A stretch of 34,920 bases of DNA from Candidatus Staskawiczbacteria bacterium (GTDB lineage Bacteria > Patescibacteriota > Minisyncoccia > Minisyncoccales > Staskawiczbacteraceae): assembly GCA_023245145.1 (NCBI GenBank), contig JAHFKW010000005.1, positions 1 to 34,920 on the forward strand, given 5' to 3'. The notes beneath the pieces were generated by a model. The model saw only the letters and a list, made by a program, of their open reading frames with translations, did no database searches and was not told where the DNA came from. Made by a program: the position numbers and the translations under genes. This document shows positions 21,065 through 28,249 of the stretch, piece after piece (the first letter of the stretch is position 1; the number at the start of each line of letters is the position of its first letter).

Positions 21065-23455
21065 ATGAGAAACAAAGTAATTTCAATTTTAATCCTCGCA
21101 TCACTGATTGCTCCTTCATTTTCGCAAGCACTTATTTTACTTCCTACGGCCAATTTAACTATAGTGGTAAATACACAAGGAGGGGATAGCAATTTTATCT
21201 TTGATTTAAGTGATGGTGAGCAATTTAATCTACAAACAGATAATTTAACAGCTTCACAAATAGTCAGTGTGATTGCGTTTGGTAGTCAATACTCTTTAAG
21301 CCAAGAAAGTGTCGCTGGTTTGAAAATCAATAGTATTAATTGTGTGAGCGATAACCAGAATGACAACATTTCTTATGGAACAGATTACGTATTATTTTCA
21401 CCGACAATAGATGAGAATATCACTTGCACTTTTGGTAATATAAAAAGCGAGGGGAAGACACCAGTTTTAATTGTTCCGGGTTTGATCGGAACAGACTTGG
21501 TTAAGGGAAGTGAGTTATTGTGGGCGGATGTGCCTAGAATGGTTACAAATTTTGGAGATGCCTTTATGGATCCTTTGGCTTTTACGAAAAGTCTAACTTC
21601 AACAGATCCTGATGTATATGCTTCAAATGTTATACGTTCAGAAAAAGTATCAGGAATAACTGTATTCGATTATACAGAAAAACTTATATCTGACCTCACC
21701 TCCCAAGGCTACGTTGAAAACACAAACCTCTTTACGTTTCCTTACGATTGGCGATATGGGGTGACGGGTAGATATGCGGATGGAAAGACGAATGTAGATT
21801 TACTGAAACAAAAAATCGCGGACATTAAAGCTCAAACGGGTGCAGAAAAAGTGGATGTCGTGGCGCATTCCATGGGTGGATTGATTACCAAAAAGTATGT
21901 AGTGGATAATCCAATCAGTCATAGTATTGGCAAAGCCGTTTTTGTGGGCGTGCCAAATACGGGCGCACCAAAATCAGTAAAAGTTCTTTTGCAGGGAGAC
22001 AACTTTGATGTGGCTGGATTAAGTGATGCCGAAATTAAAAAGATTTCTGAAAATTTTCCAGCAGCTTATGATTTGTTGCCGAGCCAGCAGTACTACAACA
22101 CCAAGGGCAGTTTTGTAACCGTGGTTGACAGGGGGAATCTGACCGGTTCGGGATCGGTTAGCATTAAGGATTTAAATTACAACGAAACAAAAAGCTTTTT
22201 GACAAGCGACCATCAATTAAATGCTGTGGCTATGAACTTTGCAGAAGGTTTACACACACAAGATTTTGATAATTTTGACATGAGAAACACGGGTGTTAAT
22301 CTTTATGCTGTGGATGGTTGTAAAACTCCAACTCTTAGCAATATTACTGAAACTAGGGCAACGAATATTTTTGGTCAAAAAATCATTGAATACAAAAATG
22401 TAAAATGGGCACCGGGAGATAAAACCGTTCCCCTAGAAAGTTCCACCAATTTACCCATTGATCAAGATCACAAATTTTATTCTTTAAATGCCAGCCATGG
22501 CACCATGATGACTCAAGACGGCAGTCGTCAGCAAATCATAAATATTATTTCGGGTAGCAATTTAAGTCCGGGGAAGAATATAACCCAAGATATTACCAAA
22601 TGCCAATTGAACGGTAAAGCTATTTCAGTTTTTAGTCCCGTAGATATTTTTGTGACTGACCAAGATGGTAAAAAATTAGGCTTAGCTGAAGATGGGAGTA
22701 TTTTCAATGAAATTATCAATGCTGATTTTCAAATTTGGGGAGACCCCGCTTCACCGGCGGATAGGCATAAATTTTTGTATTTACCAACCGACGAAGGTCA
22801 AACTTACACCATTACCATGGATGGCACCGGGACGGGCACGTACACTATAAAAATTGATGACATTCAAAACAGTAATGTCGTAAAAACCCAAGAATTTCGT
22901 GATTTACCGGTAACCGCTGATTTGACGGGGGTGGTTAACTTTGGCGCTCAAAAAGATTTCCTGACTGTAAAGCAAAATACGGTCAGTCAGCCCGAAACTA
23001 TTTTTTCTTCACCGCCCGAAGTGGTTATTTCCTTTGACACTGCTAAAAAAGATCTTACATTCTCATCGCCACAGAAAAACGTGACCATCGTTGATAGTGA
23101 TAACACAATTACCCTAACCGACCAGGTGGGCAATAAAACTGAAATAACCCTCAAAGAAAAAGACCGAAAAAAGAGAATGTCAGCCGAAATTAAATCACTC
23201 AAATATAATGGCGTAGCTCAAGATATCAGTAAAAACAGTATGATGTATGCTTGGAATGTTGATAAGGCGGGCAATTTTAAAAAAATAATCCAACACGTAA
23301 AATCCAAAAAAGAGTACAATATTTTAGCGGAGTTTGACGGTAAAAATACCAATATTATCGGTAAAGATGTGATTGGTAAAATTAAGAAAACCGTGGCGGG
23401 GCTGAAGATTATTAGTATTACAACTGACAAGGGAGATTTTAATTGGAGTTACTGA
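21065..23455 (+). CDS. Secreted LCAT/PGAP1-like alpha/beta hydrolase with C-terminal extension
   Basis: This 796-residue protein starts with a signal peptide (basic MRNK, hydrophobic core, likely cut after the Ala/Ser-rich SFSQA). A short domain precedes the hydrolase, which begins at PVLIVPGLIGTDL (the family's oxyanion-side motif) and has FPYDWRYG and the nucleophile elbow VVAHSMGG with S269. The rest of the triad may be D in PGDKTVPLES and H in NASHGTMM. LCAT-like enzymes cleave or transfer acyl groups of lipids, so an external lipid or ester is the likely substrate. About 300 residues after the hydrolase are beta-rich repeats, probably for surface or substrate contact. For an episymbiont this could act on host lipids; this is inference. 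Confidence 0.8.
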   Translation: MRNKVISILILASLIAPSFSQALILLPTANLTIVVNTQGGDSNFIFDLSDGEQFNLQTDNLTASQIVSVIAFGSQYSLSQESVAGLKINSINCVSDNQNDNISYGTDYVLFSPTIDENITCTFGNIKSEGKTPVLIVPGLIGTDLVKGSELLWADVPRMVTNFGDAFMDPLAFTKSLTSTDPDVYASNVIRSEKVSGITVFDYTEKLISDLTSQGYVENTNLFTFPYDWRYGVTGRYADGKTNVDLLKQKIADIKAQTGAEKVDVVAHSMGGLITKKYVVDNPISHSIGKAVFVGVPNTGAPKSVKVLLQGDNFDVAGLSDAEIKKISENFPAAYDLLPSQQYYNTKGSFVTVVDRGNLTGSGSVSIKDLNYNETKSFLTSDHQLNAVAMNFAEGLHTQDFDNFDMRNTGVNLYAVDGCKTPTLSNITETRATNIFGQKIIEYKNVKWAPGDKTVPLESSTNLPIDQDHKFYSLNASHGTMMTQDGSRQQIINIISGSNLSPGKNITQDITKCQLNGKAISVFSPVDIFVTDQDGKKLGLAEDGSIFNEIINADFQIWGDPASPADRHKFLYLPTDEGQTYTITMDGTGTGTYTIKIDDIQNSNVVKTQEFRDLPVTADLTGVVNFGAQKDFLTVKQNTVSQPETIFSSPPEVVISFDTAKKDLTFSSPQKNVTIVDSDNTITLTDQVGNKTEITLKEKDRKKRMSAEIKSLKYNGVAQDISKNSMMYAWNVDKAGNFKKIIQHVKSKKEYNILAEFDGKNTNIIGKDVIGKIKKTVAGLKIISITTDKGDFNWSY

Positions 23456-23461
23456 AAATAA

Positions 23462-24154
23462 ATGAAAAAAATCCATCGATTTATTTTGGAATTTACGATT
23501 GATGCCGGAATTATTTTAGTGACGGACGAAGAAGTGGTAAATCAAATTCGTAATGTGCTCAAATTAAAAATTGGTGAGCAAATTTTATTGTGCGACGGTC
23601 GGGGCGGGGAAGTATTGGTAGAAATATTGGAAATAAGCGCGGTTGGCGTGAAATTGAAAGTATTGGAAGAAAGAGAAAATGAACACGAATCGGTTAAAGG
23701 CGTGACGCTGTATTGTGCTATTTTAAAGCGGGAAAATTTTGATTGGGTTTGTCAGAAAGCTACAGAAATTGGGGTGGCCGAAATTGTGCCGTTGATTACC
23801 AAAAGAACAGTGAAGCTGGATATTAAAAAAGAGCGGTTGGAAAAAATAATCAAAGAATCGGCGGAGCAAAGCGGGCGGACGGTTTTGCCAATTTTGCATG
23901 AGCCGGTAACATTTGAAGTAGCTGTAAAGCAGTCAACGAAAAATGAGGTGAATGTGTTGTTTGATGTAAGTGGCGCCCCGCCCGCGGGCGGGGCGCCAAA
24001 ACGCACTGGAATTTTTATCGGTCCCGAAGGTGGATGGGATGAGAGTGAGTTAAAAATTATCAAGTTATCAGGTTATCAATTAGTGAGCCTCGGCAAATTA
24101 ACTCTGCGCGCCGAAACAGCTGCCATTATTGCCGTCTATCTTGCGGTAAACTGA
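23462..24154 (+). CDS. rsmE: 16S rRNA m3U1498 methyltransferase RsmE
   Basis: RsmE is a SPOUT-class enzyme that methylates U1498 of 16S rRNA. It has an N-terminal PUA-like part (HRFIL ... VLKLKIGEQILLCDG), then CQKATEIGVAEIVPLITKRTV, SAEQSGRTVLP, GIFIGPEGGWDESEL and the knot end SLGKLTLRAETAAI. The length (230) is normal. Between the fifth strand and the GPEGG motif lies a perfect 26-bp GC palindrome (23972-23997) that encodes GAPPAGGAP; it appears to be an in-frame insertion in a loop. The start ATG is 4 nt after the stop of the esterase gene. Confidence 0.93.
   Translation: MKKIHRFILEFTIDAGIILVTDEEVVNQIRNVLKLKIGEQILLCDGRGGEVLVEILEISAVGVKLKVLEERENEHESVKGVTLYCAILKRENFDWVCQKATEIGVAEIVPLITKRTVKLDIKKERLEKIIKESAEQSGRTVLPILHEPVTFEVAVKQSTKNEVNVLFDVSGAPPAGGAPKRTGIFIGPEGGWDESELKIIKLSGYQLVSLGKLTLRAETAAIIAVYLAVN
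23972..23997. repeat. Perfect GC palindrome inside rsmE
   Basis: Both halves (13 bp each) are exact complements with no loop bases. The run is G and C only, in an AT-rich gene, and encodes the GAPPAGGAP loop. A smaller relative is in glmS (29421-29436, PPAGG). Confidence 0.85.
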
Positions 24155-24202
24155 TTTTTGTGGTAAAAACTATGTATGCGTATAAGCGCATTTTGTTTAT
24201 AT

Positions 24203-24543
24203 CGCGCCCTGGAGGAATAGTACCTCGGCGGTCTCATAACAAAAGCCCGTGTAATTCGGGCCGAAGATGTGACCCTGGATGGCAACATCCAACGGAAAAT
24301 TCCTGAAATTGCTGGAAGGCCATTAAGTTTTTCTCGCTACAACATAATCCGAAAGGATAGGTGTGAATGCTTGAAAAGAGAAAAAATTTGGTAATCAGCA
24401 GCCAAGCCTCAAAAGTGTTGGGGAAGGTTCAGAGACTATAATAGGAACCCCGCTTTGCGGGGATGGTATAGTCCATTCTTTCTGGAAACAGAAAGTACAA
24501 AAAGAAGCCGCAGGTCCCCGTGCAATTCGGGGGGGCGCAACCA
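24203..24543 (+). tRNA. Initiator tRNA-fMet (CAT) split by a group I intron
   Basis: The 5' exon (24203-24237) gives the acceptor strand CGCGCCC, TG, D-arm GAGG/CCTC, anticodon strand GCGGT and loop CTCAT. The 3' exon (24505-24543) gives AA, GCCGC, a 4-nt variable part, T-arm CCCCG/CGGGG, acceptor GGGCGCA, A73 and an encoded CCA. C1 faces A72, the mismatch that marks bacterial initiator tRNAs. The anticodon CAT (24235-24237) ends the 5' exon. The T-loop reads TGCAATT, so position 55 is G in place of the usual T. The intron lies between positions 36 and 37. Confidence 0.88.
24238..24504 (+). ncRNA. Group I intron in the tRNA-fMet anticodon loop
   Basis: The intron has 267 nt, follows a T (24237) and ends in G (24504), as self-splicing group I introns do. 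Core elements seen are P (AAATTGCTGGAA, 24306-24317), Q (AATCAGCAGCCAAGC, 24393-24407), R (GTTCAGAGACTA, 24427-24438) and S (GGTATAGTCC, 24465-24474). Stems are TGGATG/CATCCA with a GCAA loop (24276-24291), P8 CCCCGC/GCGGGG (24448-24462) and P9 CTTTCTG/CAGAAAG with a GAAA loop (24478-24495). The guide GTGA (24269-24272) can pair with TCAT (24234-24237), giving U-G at the splice site. No endonuclease is encoded inside. An initial hairpin (24245-24261) resembles the T-arm of the same tRNA. Confidence 0.88.
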
Positions 24544-24607
24544 TTCGACGCGCCCTTCGCTCGCGCTCAGGTCTTGCTCATGGCAGGCACTTGGGCGCGG
24601 CGAATGG
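24541..24607. repeat. Long inverted repeat directly after tRNA-fMet
   Basis: CCATTCGACGCGCCC (24541-24555) and GGGCGCGGCGAATGG (24593-24607) are complements with one mismatch. The left arm starts at the encoded CCA. Inside lies CCTTCGCTCGCGCTCAGG (24554-24571), a relative of the TGAGC...GTCGAA palindromes. It may end the transcript or be an inserted repeat. Confidence 0.65.
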
Positions 24608-24628
24608 AGCTGAGCGAAGTCGAAGCTC
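24607..24628. repeat. TGAGC...GTCGAA palindrome downstream of tRNA-fMet
   Basis: Arms GAGC and GCTC enclose TGAGCGAAGTCGAA. It is the same family as the two copies inside rnpB and the one inside glmS. Confidence 0.65.
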
Positions 24629-24658
24629 AAATTCATTTTCTCGCTCAGTGCAGGCAAT

Positions 24659-24913
24659 ATGGAAAAATGGTTTGTATACATTATCAAATGCGAGGATGCG
24701 AGTCTCTATACTGGAATTACCAATAACCTAGAAAGGAGATTTTTTGAACACTCACACAAAAAGGGTGGTAAATATACGTCCAGCCATAGACCAATTAAGA
24801 TTATCTACCATGAAAGTTGTCCCGATAGGTCAGGTGCTTTAAAAAGAGAATCACAAATTAAAGGATGGAGCCGTCAGAAAAAGATAGATATTCTACATCT
24901 TAATATAAATTAA
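24659..24913 (+). CDS. GIY-YIG nuclease-fold protein (UPF0213/YhbQ-like)
   Basis: The 84-residue protein is a single GIY-YIG domain: FVYIIKCEDASLYTGITNNLERR, then the conserved Arg, HSHKKGGKYTSSHRP, YHE and KRESQIKGWSRQKK. Short free-standing proteins of this type are common and of uncertain role; some cut structured DNA or DNA ends. It lies outside the group I intron and matches the UPF0213 layout more than intron homing enzymes, so I do not treat it as the intron's endonuclease. It ends 3 nt before tRNA-Met. Confidence 0.88.
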   Translation: MEKWFVYIIKCEDASLYTGITNNLERRFFEHSHKKGGKYTSSHRPIKIIYHESCPDRSGALKRESQIKGWSRQKKIDILHLNIN

Positions 24914-24916
24914 TTT

Positions 24917-24990
24917 GTCGGGGTAGCTCAGTTGGTGAGAGCGCAGCATTCATAACGCTGAGGTCGTGGGTTCGACTCCCACCCTCGACA
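24917..24990 (+). tRNA. tRNA-Met (CAT, elongator type)
   Basis: A 74-nt cloverleaf: acceptor GTCGGGG/CCTCGAC, D-arm GCTC/GAGC, anticodon loop TTCATAA with CAT, T-loop TTCGACT, A73. CCA is not encoded. G1-C72 pairing sets it apart from the initiator. A tRNA-Ile with a lysidine-modified CAT anticodon is a possible alternative. A31 and C39 do not pair. Confidence 0.88.
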
Positions 24991-25040
24991 CAGAGAGTCG
25001 AACTCACAAGGGTTGTGTAATTTTAATAAGTTCAAACCAT

Positions 25041-25116
25041 GCGGGCGTAGTCCAGCCCGGTTTAAGACGCCTCCCTGTCACGGAGGAGATCAGGGGTTCA
25101 AATCCCCTCGCCCGCG
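25041..25116 (+). tRNA. tRNA-Asp (GTC)
   Basis: A 76-nt cloverleaf: acceptor GCGGGCG/CGCCCGC, anticodon stem CCTCC/GGAGG with loop CTGTCAC (anticodon GTC), T-arm GGGG/CCCC-type with TTCAAAT, and discriminator G73, as expected for Asp. CCA is not encoded. A terminator begins 5 nt downstream. Confidence 0.93.
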
Positions 25117-25120
25117 CAAG

Positions 25121-25145
25121 AAAAATACCCCATCGGGGTATTTTT
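25121..25145. terminator. Terminator after tRNA-Asp
   Basis: AAAAATACCCC (25121-25131) pairs fully with GGGGTATTTTT (25135-25145) over ATC. It is symmetric and may act in both directions. Confidence 0.85.
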
Positions 25146-25151
25146 ATTGCG

Positions 25152-25289
25152 CTCGGGATTTGAACCCGAGGGGTGGGTCGGAGGGGAAACTTGGTGTCAC
25201 CTCTGTGTAGGAAATTATTCAAAACCGAGGGTTTTGAAGGAGCGAGCACGAAGTGTGAGCGACGGGTTCTATATCCCATCGCCCGCACA
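25152..25289. pseudogene. tRNA debris (T-arm and 3'-end fragments)
   Basis: On the minus strand, 25152-25170 reads as a complete T-arm (stem TCGGG/CCCGA, loop TTCAAAT) followed by GCGC. On the plus strand, 25262-25289 reads as a decayed T-arm plus CGCCCGCA, close to the 3' end of tRNA-Asp. No anticodon arm is found. These look like remains of tRNA genes or of insertions at tRNA ends. Nothing else is recognisable in 25146-25292. Confidence 0.45.
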
Positions 25290-25292
25290 ATC

Positions 25293-25317
25293 AAAATCGC
25301 CTTTTTGGCGATTTTTT
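25293..25317 (+). terminator. Terminator before the 133-residue membrane protein gene
   Basis: AAAATCGCC (25293-25301) pairs with GGCGATTTT (25307-25315) over five T and is followed by more T. Confidence 0.75.
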
Positions 25318-25325
25318 GGTATACT
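25317..25325 (+). promoter_or_regulatory. Extended -10 promoter, probably leaderless
   Basis: TGGTATACT is a TGn-extended -10 box 6 nt before the ATG at 25332, so transcription would begin at or next to the start codon. No Shine-Dalgarno site is present. Confidence 0.55.
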
Positions 25326-25331
25326 GACAGT

Positions 25332-25733
25332 ATGAATATAGGAAATGATGTTAGCTTAAAAAAAGCCGAACCAAGTTTAAAATCATTGCGCTATTTTTAT
25401 TTTGTCAGCGGAGTGGTGGCGACTATTGCCTATCGCATCACCTTTTTACTCAACCCTTTTTGGGCGATGGTAGCTTGGTATGTGGGCACGATTGGTTTTT
25501 CTATTTACTTTGGCCATCGAACTGTGGTGGAAACCAAGCGCGCCCGATTAGTTAAAGAAAATAATTTGGTGGAGGCGGTCAAACAGAGCGATGTGCCGGA
25601 AGATAAAAAGGCATTACTTTTGTATTTGACGGAAACTTCTGCCAGCTCAAAAGTTCGCTTTAATTCGTTATTCATCTTTTTAGCCTCGGTATTTTTTCTT
25701 GTCTTAAATATTGTAATTAGTCTATGGAAATAA
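25332..25733 (+). CDS. Conserved-type membrane protein
   Basis: From the ATG at 25332 the protein has 133 residues, with two hydrophobic segments near residues 22-58 and one at the C-terminus, and a charged middle (HRTVVETKRARLVKENN). A longer frame from 25173 would run through tRNA debris and a terminator and is rejected. The gene overlaps the next by 10 nt. I recall similar short membrane proteins in Patescibacteria, but the function is unknown. Confidence 0.7.
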   Translation: MNIGNDVSLKKAEPSLKSLRYFYFVSGVVATIAYRITFLLNPFWAMVAWYVGTIGFSIYFGHRTVVETKRARLVKENNLVEAVKQSDVPEDKKALLLYLTETSASSKVRFNSLFIFLASVFFLVLNIVISLWK

Positions 25734-26149
25734 AAAGAATCACAGATTTTAATGAGAAAATACTGGCAGATACAAATACGCTAGTGTCTCAGTTAACCCC
25801 CAGAAAATACCAGATGGATGCAGTACATTTTAAAAAAGTATTGAAAAGTAAACAGATACATATATTAGCGGCATACGATGGGGATGTAGTTGTTGGAGTT
25901 GCCACTTTGATTGCTCTTCACCAAATTACAGGGTATAAAGGTTATGTGGAAGATGTGGTGGTTGATGAAAAATATCGCGAACAGGGATTAGCAAAACAGT
26001 TAATGCTGGAAGTTATTACCTTGGCAAAAAAGCTAAACATATTCAGATTAGAATTGAAATCAGAGGTATTCCGAGGTGCTGGAAATAATTTGTATCAGAA
26101 ATTGGGTTTTGAAAAAATAGAAGCAAACGTGTATCAGTTAAAAATATGA
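25724..26149 (+). CDS. GNAT-family N-acetyltransferase
   Basis: The 141-residue protein has the GNAT build: a strand VEDVVVDEKYREQGLAKQL carrying the acetyl-CoA loop (Q/R-x-x-G-x-A form, here REQGLAK), then a LELKSEVFR strand and a NNLYQKLGFEK motif B end. It transfers an acetyl group from acetyl-CoA to an amine; the substrate is not predictable. It overlaps both neighbours (10 and 4 nt), so three genes form an operon with a second acetyltransferase. Confidence 0.85.
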   Translation: MEIKRITDFNEKILADTNTLVSQLTPRKYQMDAVHFKKVLKSKQIHILAAYDGDVVVGVATLIALHQITGYKGYVEDVVVDEKYREQGLAKQLMLEVITLAKKLNIFRLELKSEVFRGAGNNLYQKLGFEKIEANVYQLKI

Positions 26150-26820
26150 AAACAGAATCAGACCCATCTGCCGAAAATCGTGAAGGCAAGATTCTTGAAG
26201 AATTTGACTGGGAAGATAAAGAAGGTGCCAAACACCAAGGCGTCATAAGATATGCAGAGAGAAATGAAGCTGATTTTGATGGAGTAGTGGCAATAGACAG
26301 AGACCGTAGTGAATTTAGGTGGAAAGCACACGAAATTACCCCAAAAACAGAAGAGCAGATAGAAGCTGCGAGAAAGAATCTAGAAGAAAGTTTGGATGAG
26401 CCACAAAAACGCGCTTTTATTATTTTAAAAATTGACGACGAGGTGGTAGGTTACACGGAATTTGGCCCAGTACCTGAAGTGGAGGGAACGGTTGGTATTT
26501 TTACCACTTCCGTTTTGCAAATGAATCCGAAGTATAAAAGAAAAAATGAAAAAGGCGAGGAAAGGGGCTATGGTTTTGGAGAAAAACTACGCACCCACGC
26601 TATAAAAGAAGCCAAAGATATTTTTAGGGCCAAGCGTGTTGAAAGCAATGTAGCTAGCTGGAATAAGCCTTCCATTGCTCTTTGGGAGAAGCTTGGTTCA
26701 AAAAGAATTTCAGAAACAGAAAATAAAGACAAGAATGGTGATCCAATTACGGTGCTTGATCCTGCAACTGGCCAAAAAATAAAATCAACTACCATTAGAT
26801 TTAGACATTTGGATGAATAG
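26146..26820 (+). CDS. GNAT-like acetyltransferase
   Basis: This 224-residue protein has an N-terminal charged region (about 80 residues) and a GNAT-like half: AFIILKIDDEVVGYTEFGPV, IFTTSVLQMNPKYKRKN, YGFGEKLRTHAIKEAKD (acetyl-CoA loop region, degenerate) and NVASWNKPSIALWEKLGS. The last is a clear GNAT motif B. The acetyl-CoA loop is less canonical than in the upstream enzyme. It is coupled to that gene by a 4-nt overlap. The substrate is unknown. Confidence 0.75.
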   Translation: MKTESDPSAENREGKILEEFDWEDKEGAKHQGVIRYAERNEADFDGVVAIDRDRSEFRWKAHEITPKTEEQIEAARKNLEESLDEPQKRAFIILKIDDEVVGYTEFGPVPEVEGTVGIFTTSVLQMNPKYKRKNEKGEERGYGFGEKLRTHAIKEAKDIFRAKRVESNVASWNKPSIALWEKLGSKRISETENKDKNGDPITVLDPATGQKIKSTTIRFRHLDE

Positions 26821-26851
26821 AAATAACGGCCCACCATATAGGGAGTAATTA

Positions 26852-26860
26852 TGGTATAAT
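26852..26860 (+). promoter_or_regulatory. Extended -10 promoter, probably leaderless
   Basis: TGGTATAAT is a perfect -10 with the extended TG, 5 nt before the ATG at 26866. No -35 match or Shine-Dalgarno site is seen. Confidence 0.6.
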
Positions 26861-26865
26861 GAAAT

Positions 26866-27471
26866 ATGTCTAAATTTCAAAAAGGCCATGCCCATTATCC
26901 TAGAAGTGAGGCGGGGAAACTGGCGATGAGAGAAAAGATGAGTGGTGATAAAAATCCAGCCAAGAGGCCTGAAGTAAGGAAAAAAATCAGTGAAAAAAGA
27001 AAGGGAAATAATGGACGATTAGGCATACCTCATTCAGAGGAAACTAAGAGAAAGATGAGCGCAGCTCATAAGGGAAAAAAGAAGGAATGGGCAGGAAAGT
27101 TTATAACAGAAGAAGGAAGAAAAAGAATAAGTGAATCCAAGATGGGTTCAAAAAATAGCAATTGGAAGGGTGGCATTACGTCCCTAGATTTCCAGATTAG
27201 AAATTCCGCTCGGTATCGCCACTGGAGGTGGAATATATTCAAAAGAGATAATTTTACATGCCAAGAATGTGGATCTAGGAGCAGGCCCGGTAAGGCCGTA
27301 TACCTAGAAGGTCACCATACTCCAAAATCTTTCTCAAAAATAGTGCAAGAATATAGTATAAAAACTTTAGAGCACGCATTCTTCTGTAAAGAATTGTGGG
27401 ACATTAACAATGGCAAAACTCTATGCAATCAGTGTCATAGTTTAACAAAATATGGAAGACCCAATAATTAA
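26866..27471 (+). CDS. HNH endonuclease with NUMOD3-type repeats
   Basis: The 201-residue protein is Lys-rich. Its N-terminal half holds repeats of the NUMOD3 kind (SGDKNPAKRPEVRKKISEKR, GIPHSEETKRKMSAAHKGKK, EEGRKRISESKMGSKNSNWKGG), which bind DNA in homing endonucleases. The C-terminal half is an HNH domain with C-x2-C (CQECG), GHH and a second C-x2-C (CNQCH) that bind zinc. It is the type carried by introns and phages, but no intron surrounds it here. It has its own extended -10 promoter and overlaps the transketolase gene by 20 nt. Confidence 0.85.
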   Translation: MSKFQKGHAHYPRSEAGKLAMREKMSGDKNPAKRPEVRKKISEKRKGNNGRLGIPHSEETKRKMSAAHKGKKKEWAGKFITEEGRKRISESKMGSKNSNWKGGITSLDFQIRNSARYRHWRWNIFKRDNFTCQECGSRSRPGKAVYLEGHHTPKSFSKIVQEYSIKTLEHAFFCKELWDINNGKTLCNQCHSLTKYGRPNN

Positions 27472-28249
27472 ATATAAAAAAGCTGCTAATGAAGCACGCA
27501 AGAGAGTCTTGAAAATGATACATCTGGGCGGAACTTCCCATATTGGATCTAATTTCTCTGCGATTGATGTTATGACTGTGTTGTTTTCCAAACTTAATAT
27601 TGATAAAGATTTAAAGGCGGACAGAGACCGATTTGTATTATCAAAGGGCTGGGTGGCTTCGGCCTTGTATTACTTTCTGTCAGAAAAGGGGATTATTCCT
27701 AAAGAAGATTTAGAGAAGTTTGGAAAAGAAGGTTCAAAATATATTGGGCTTTCAGAGCCTGAAGTTCGTGGCGTAGAAGTGGCCGGTGGGGCGATGGGTC
27801 ATGGACTGCCGATTGCCGTGGGCATGGCTATTGCGGCACAGAGGGGAGGTGAAAAGTGGCACACATATGTGTTAATGTCTGATGGCGAGTTGGATTGCGG
27901 CACAACCTGGGAATCGGCGCTTTTGGCCGCCCAGCAAAGATTAAATAATTTGACGGTGATTGTGGATTATAATGGTTTTCAAGCCATGGGCACCAAAAAA
28001 GAAGTGTTGGACATGGAGCCATTGGCCGATAAGTGGCGAGCATTTAATTGGGAAGTGGTAGAAATTGATGGACATGATTATGAGCAAATTTCAAATGCTT
28101 TGAATAAAAAACATAATAAACCCTTAATCATTATTGCTAAAACCACTAAAGGAAAAGGCGTAAGTTTTTTTGAAGGAAAATTAGAATGGCATTACAAGAC
28201 GATTGATGAGCAAAATTATAAAGCCGCCTTGGCGGAGCTAAATAAATGA
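27452..28249 (+). CDS. Transketolase, N-terminal (thiamine diphosphate-binding) subunit
   Basis: The 265-residue protein is the first transketolase domain. The motif HLGGTSHIGSNFSAIDVMTV begins it, and the thiamine diphosphate/metal motif is SDGELDCGTTWESALLAA ... VDYNG (GDG...N type, with SDGE). GGAMGHGLPIAVGMA and TTKGKGVSF are also typical. With the next gene it moves two-carbon units between sugar phosphates in the non-oxidative pentose pathway or in sugar precursor synthesis. The start lies inside the end of the HNH gene. The two subunit genes overlap by 4 nt. Confidence 0.88.
   Translation: MEDPIIKYKKAANEARKRVLKMIHLGGTSHIGSNFSAIDVMTVLFSKLNIDKDLKADRDRFVLSKGWVASALYYFLSEKGIIPKEDLEKFGKEGSKYIGLSEPEVRGVEVAGGAMGHGLPIAVGMAIAAQRGGEKWHTYVLMSDGELDCGTTWESALLAAQQRLNNLTVIVDYNGFQAMGTKKEVLDMEPLADKWRAFNWEVVEIDGHDYEQISNALNKKHNKPLIIIAKTTKGKGVSFFEGKLEWHYKTIDEQNYKAALAELNK

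Noticed and set aside
24520-24726. 68-codon frame starting in the tRNA-fMet 3' exon
   Set aside because: It overlaps tRNA sequence, inverted repeats and the GIY-YIG gene in another frame.
24659-24913. GIY-YIG gene as the homing endonuclease of the tRNA-fMet intron
   Set aside because: It lies 116 nt after the 3' exon, not in the intron, and matches the common free-standing UPF0213 type.
25173-25331. 53-residue N-terminal extension of the membrane protein gene
   Set aside because: It would run through tRNA debris and a terminator; the extended -10 box just before 25332 supports the shorter form.
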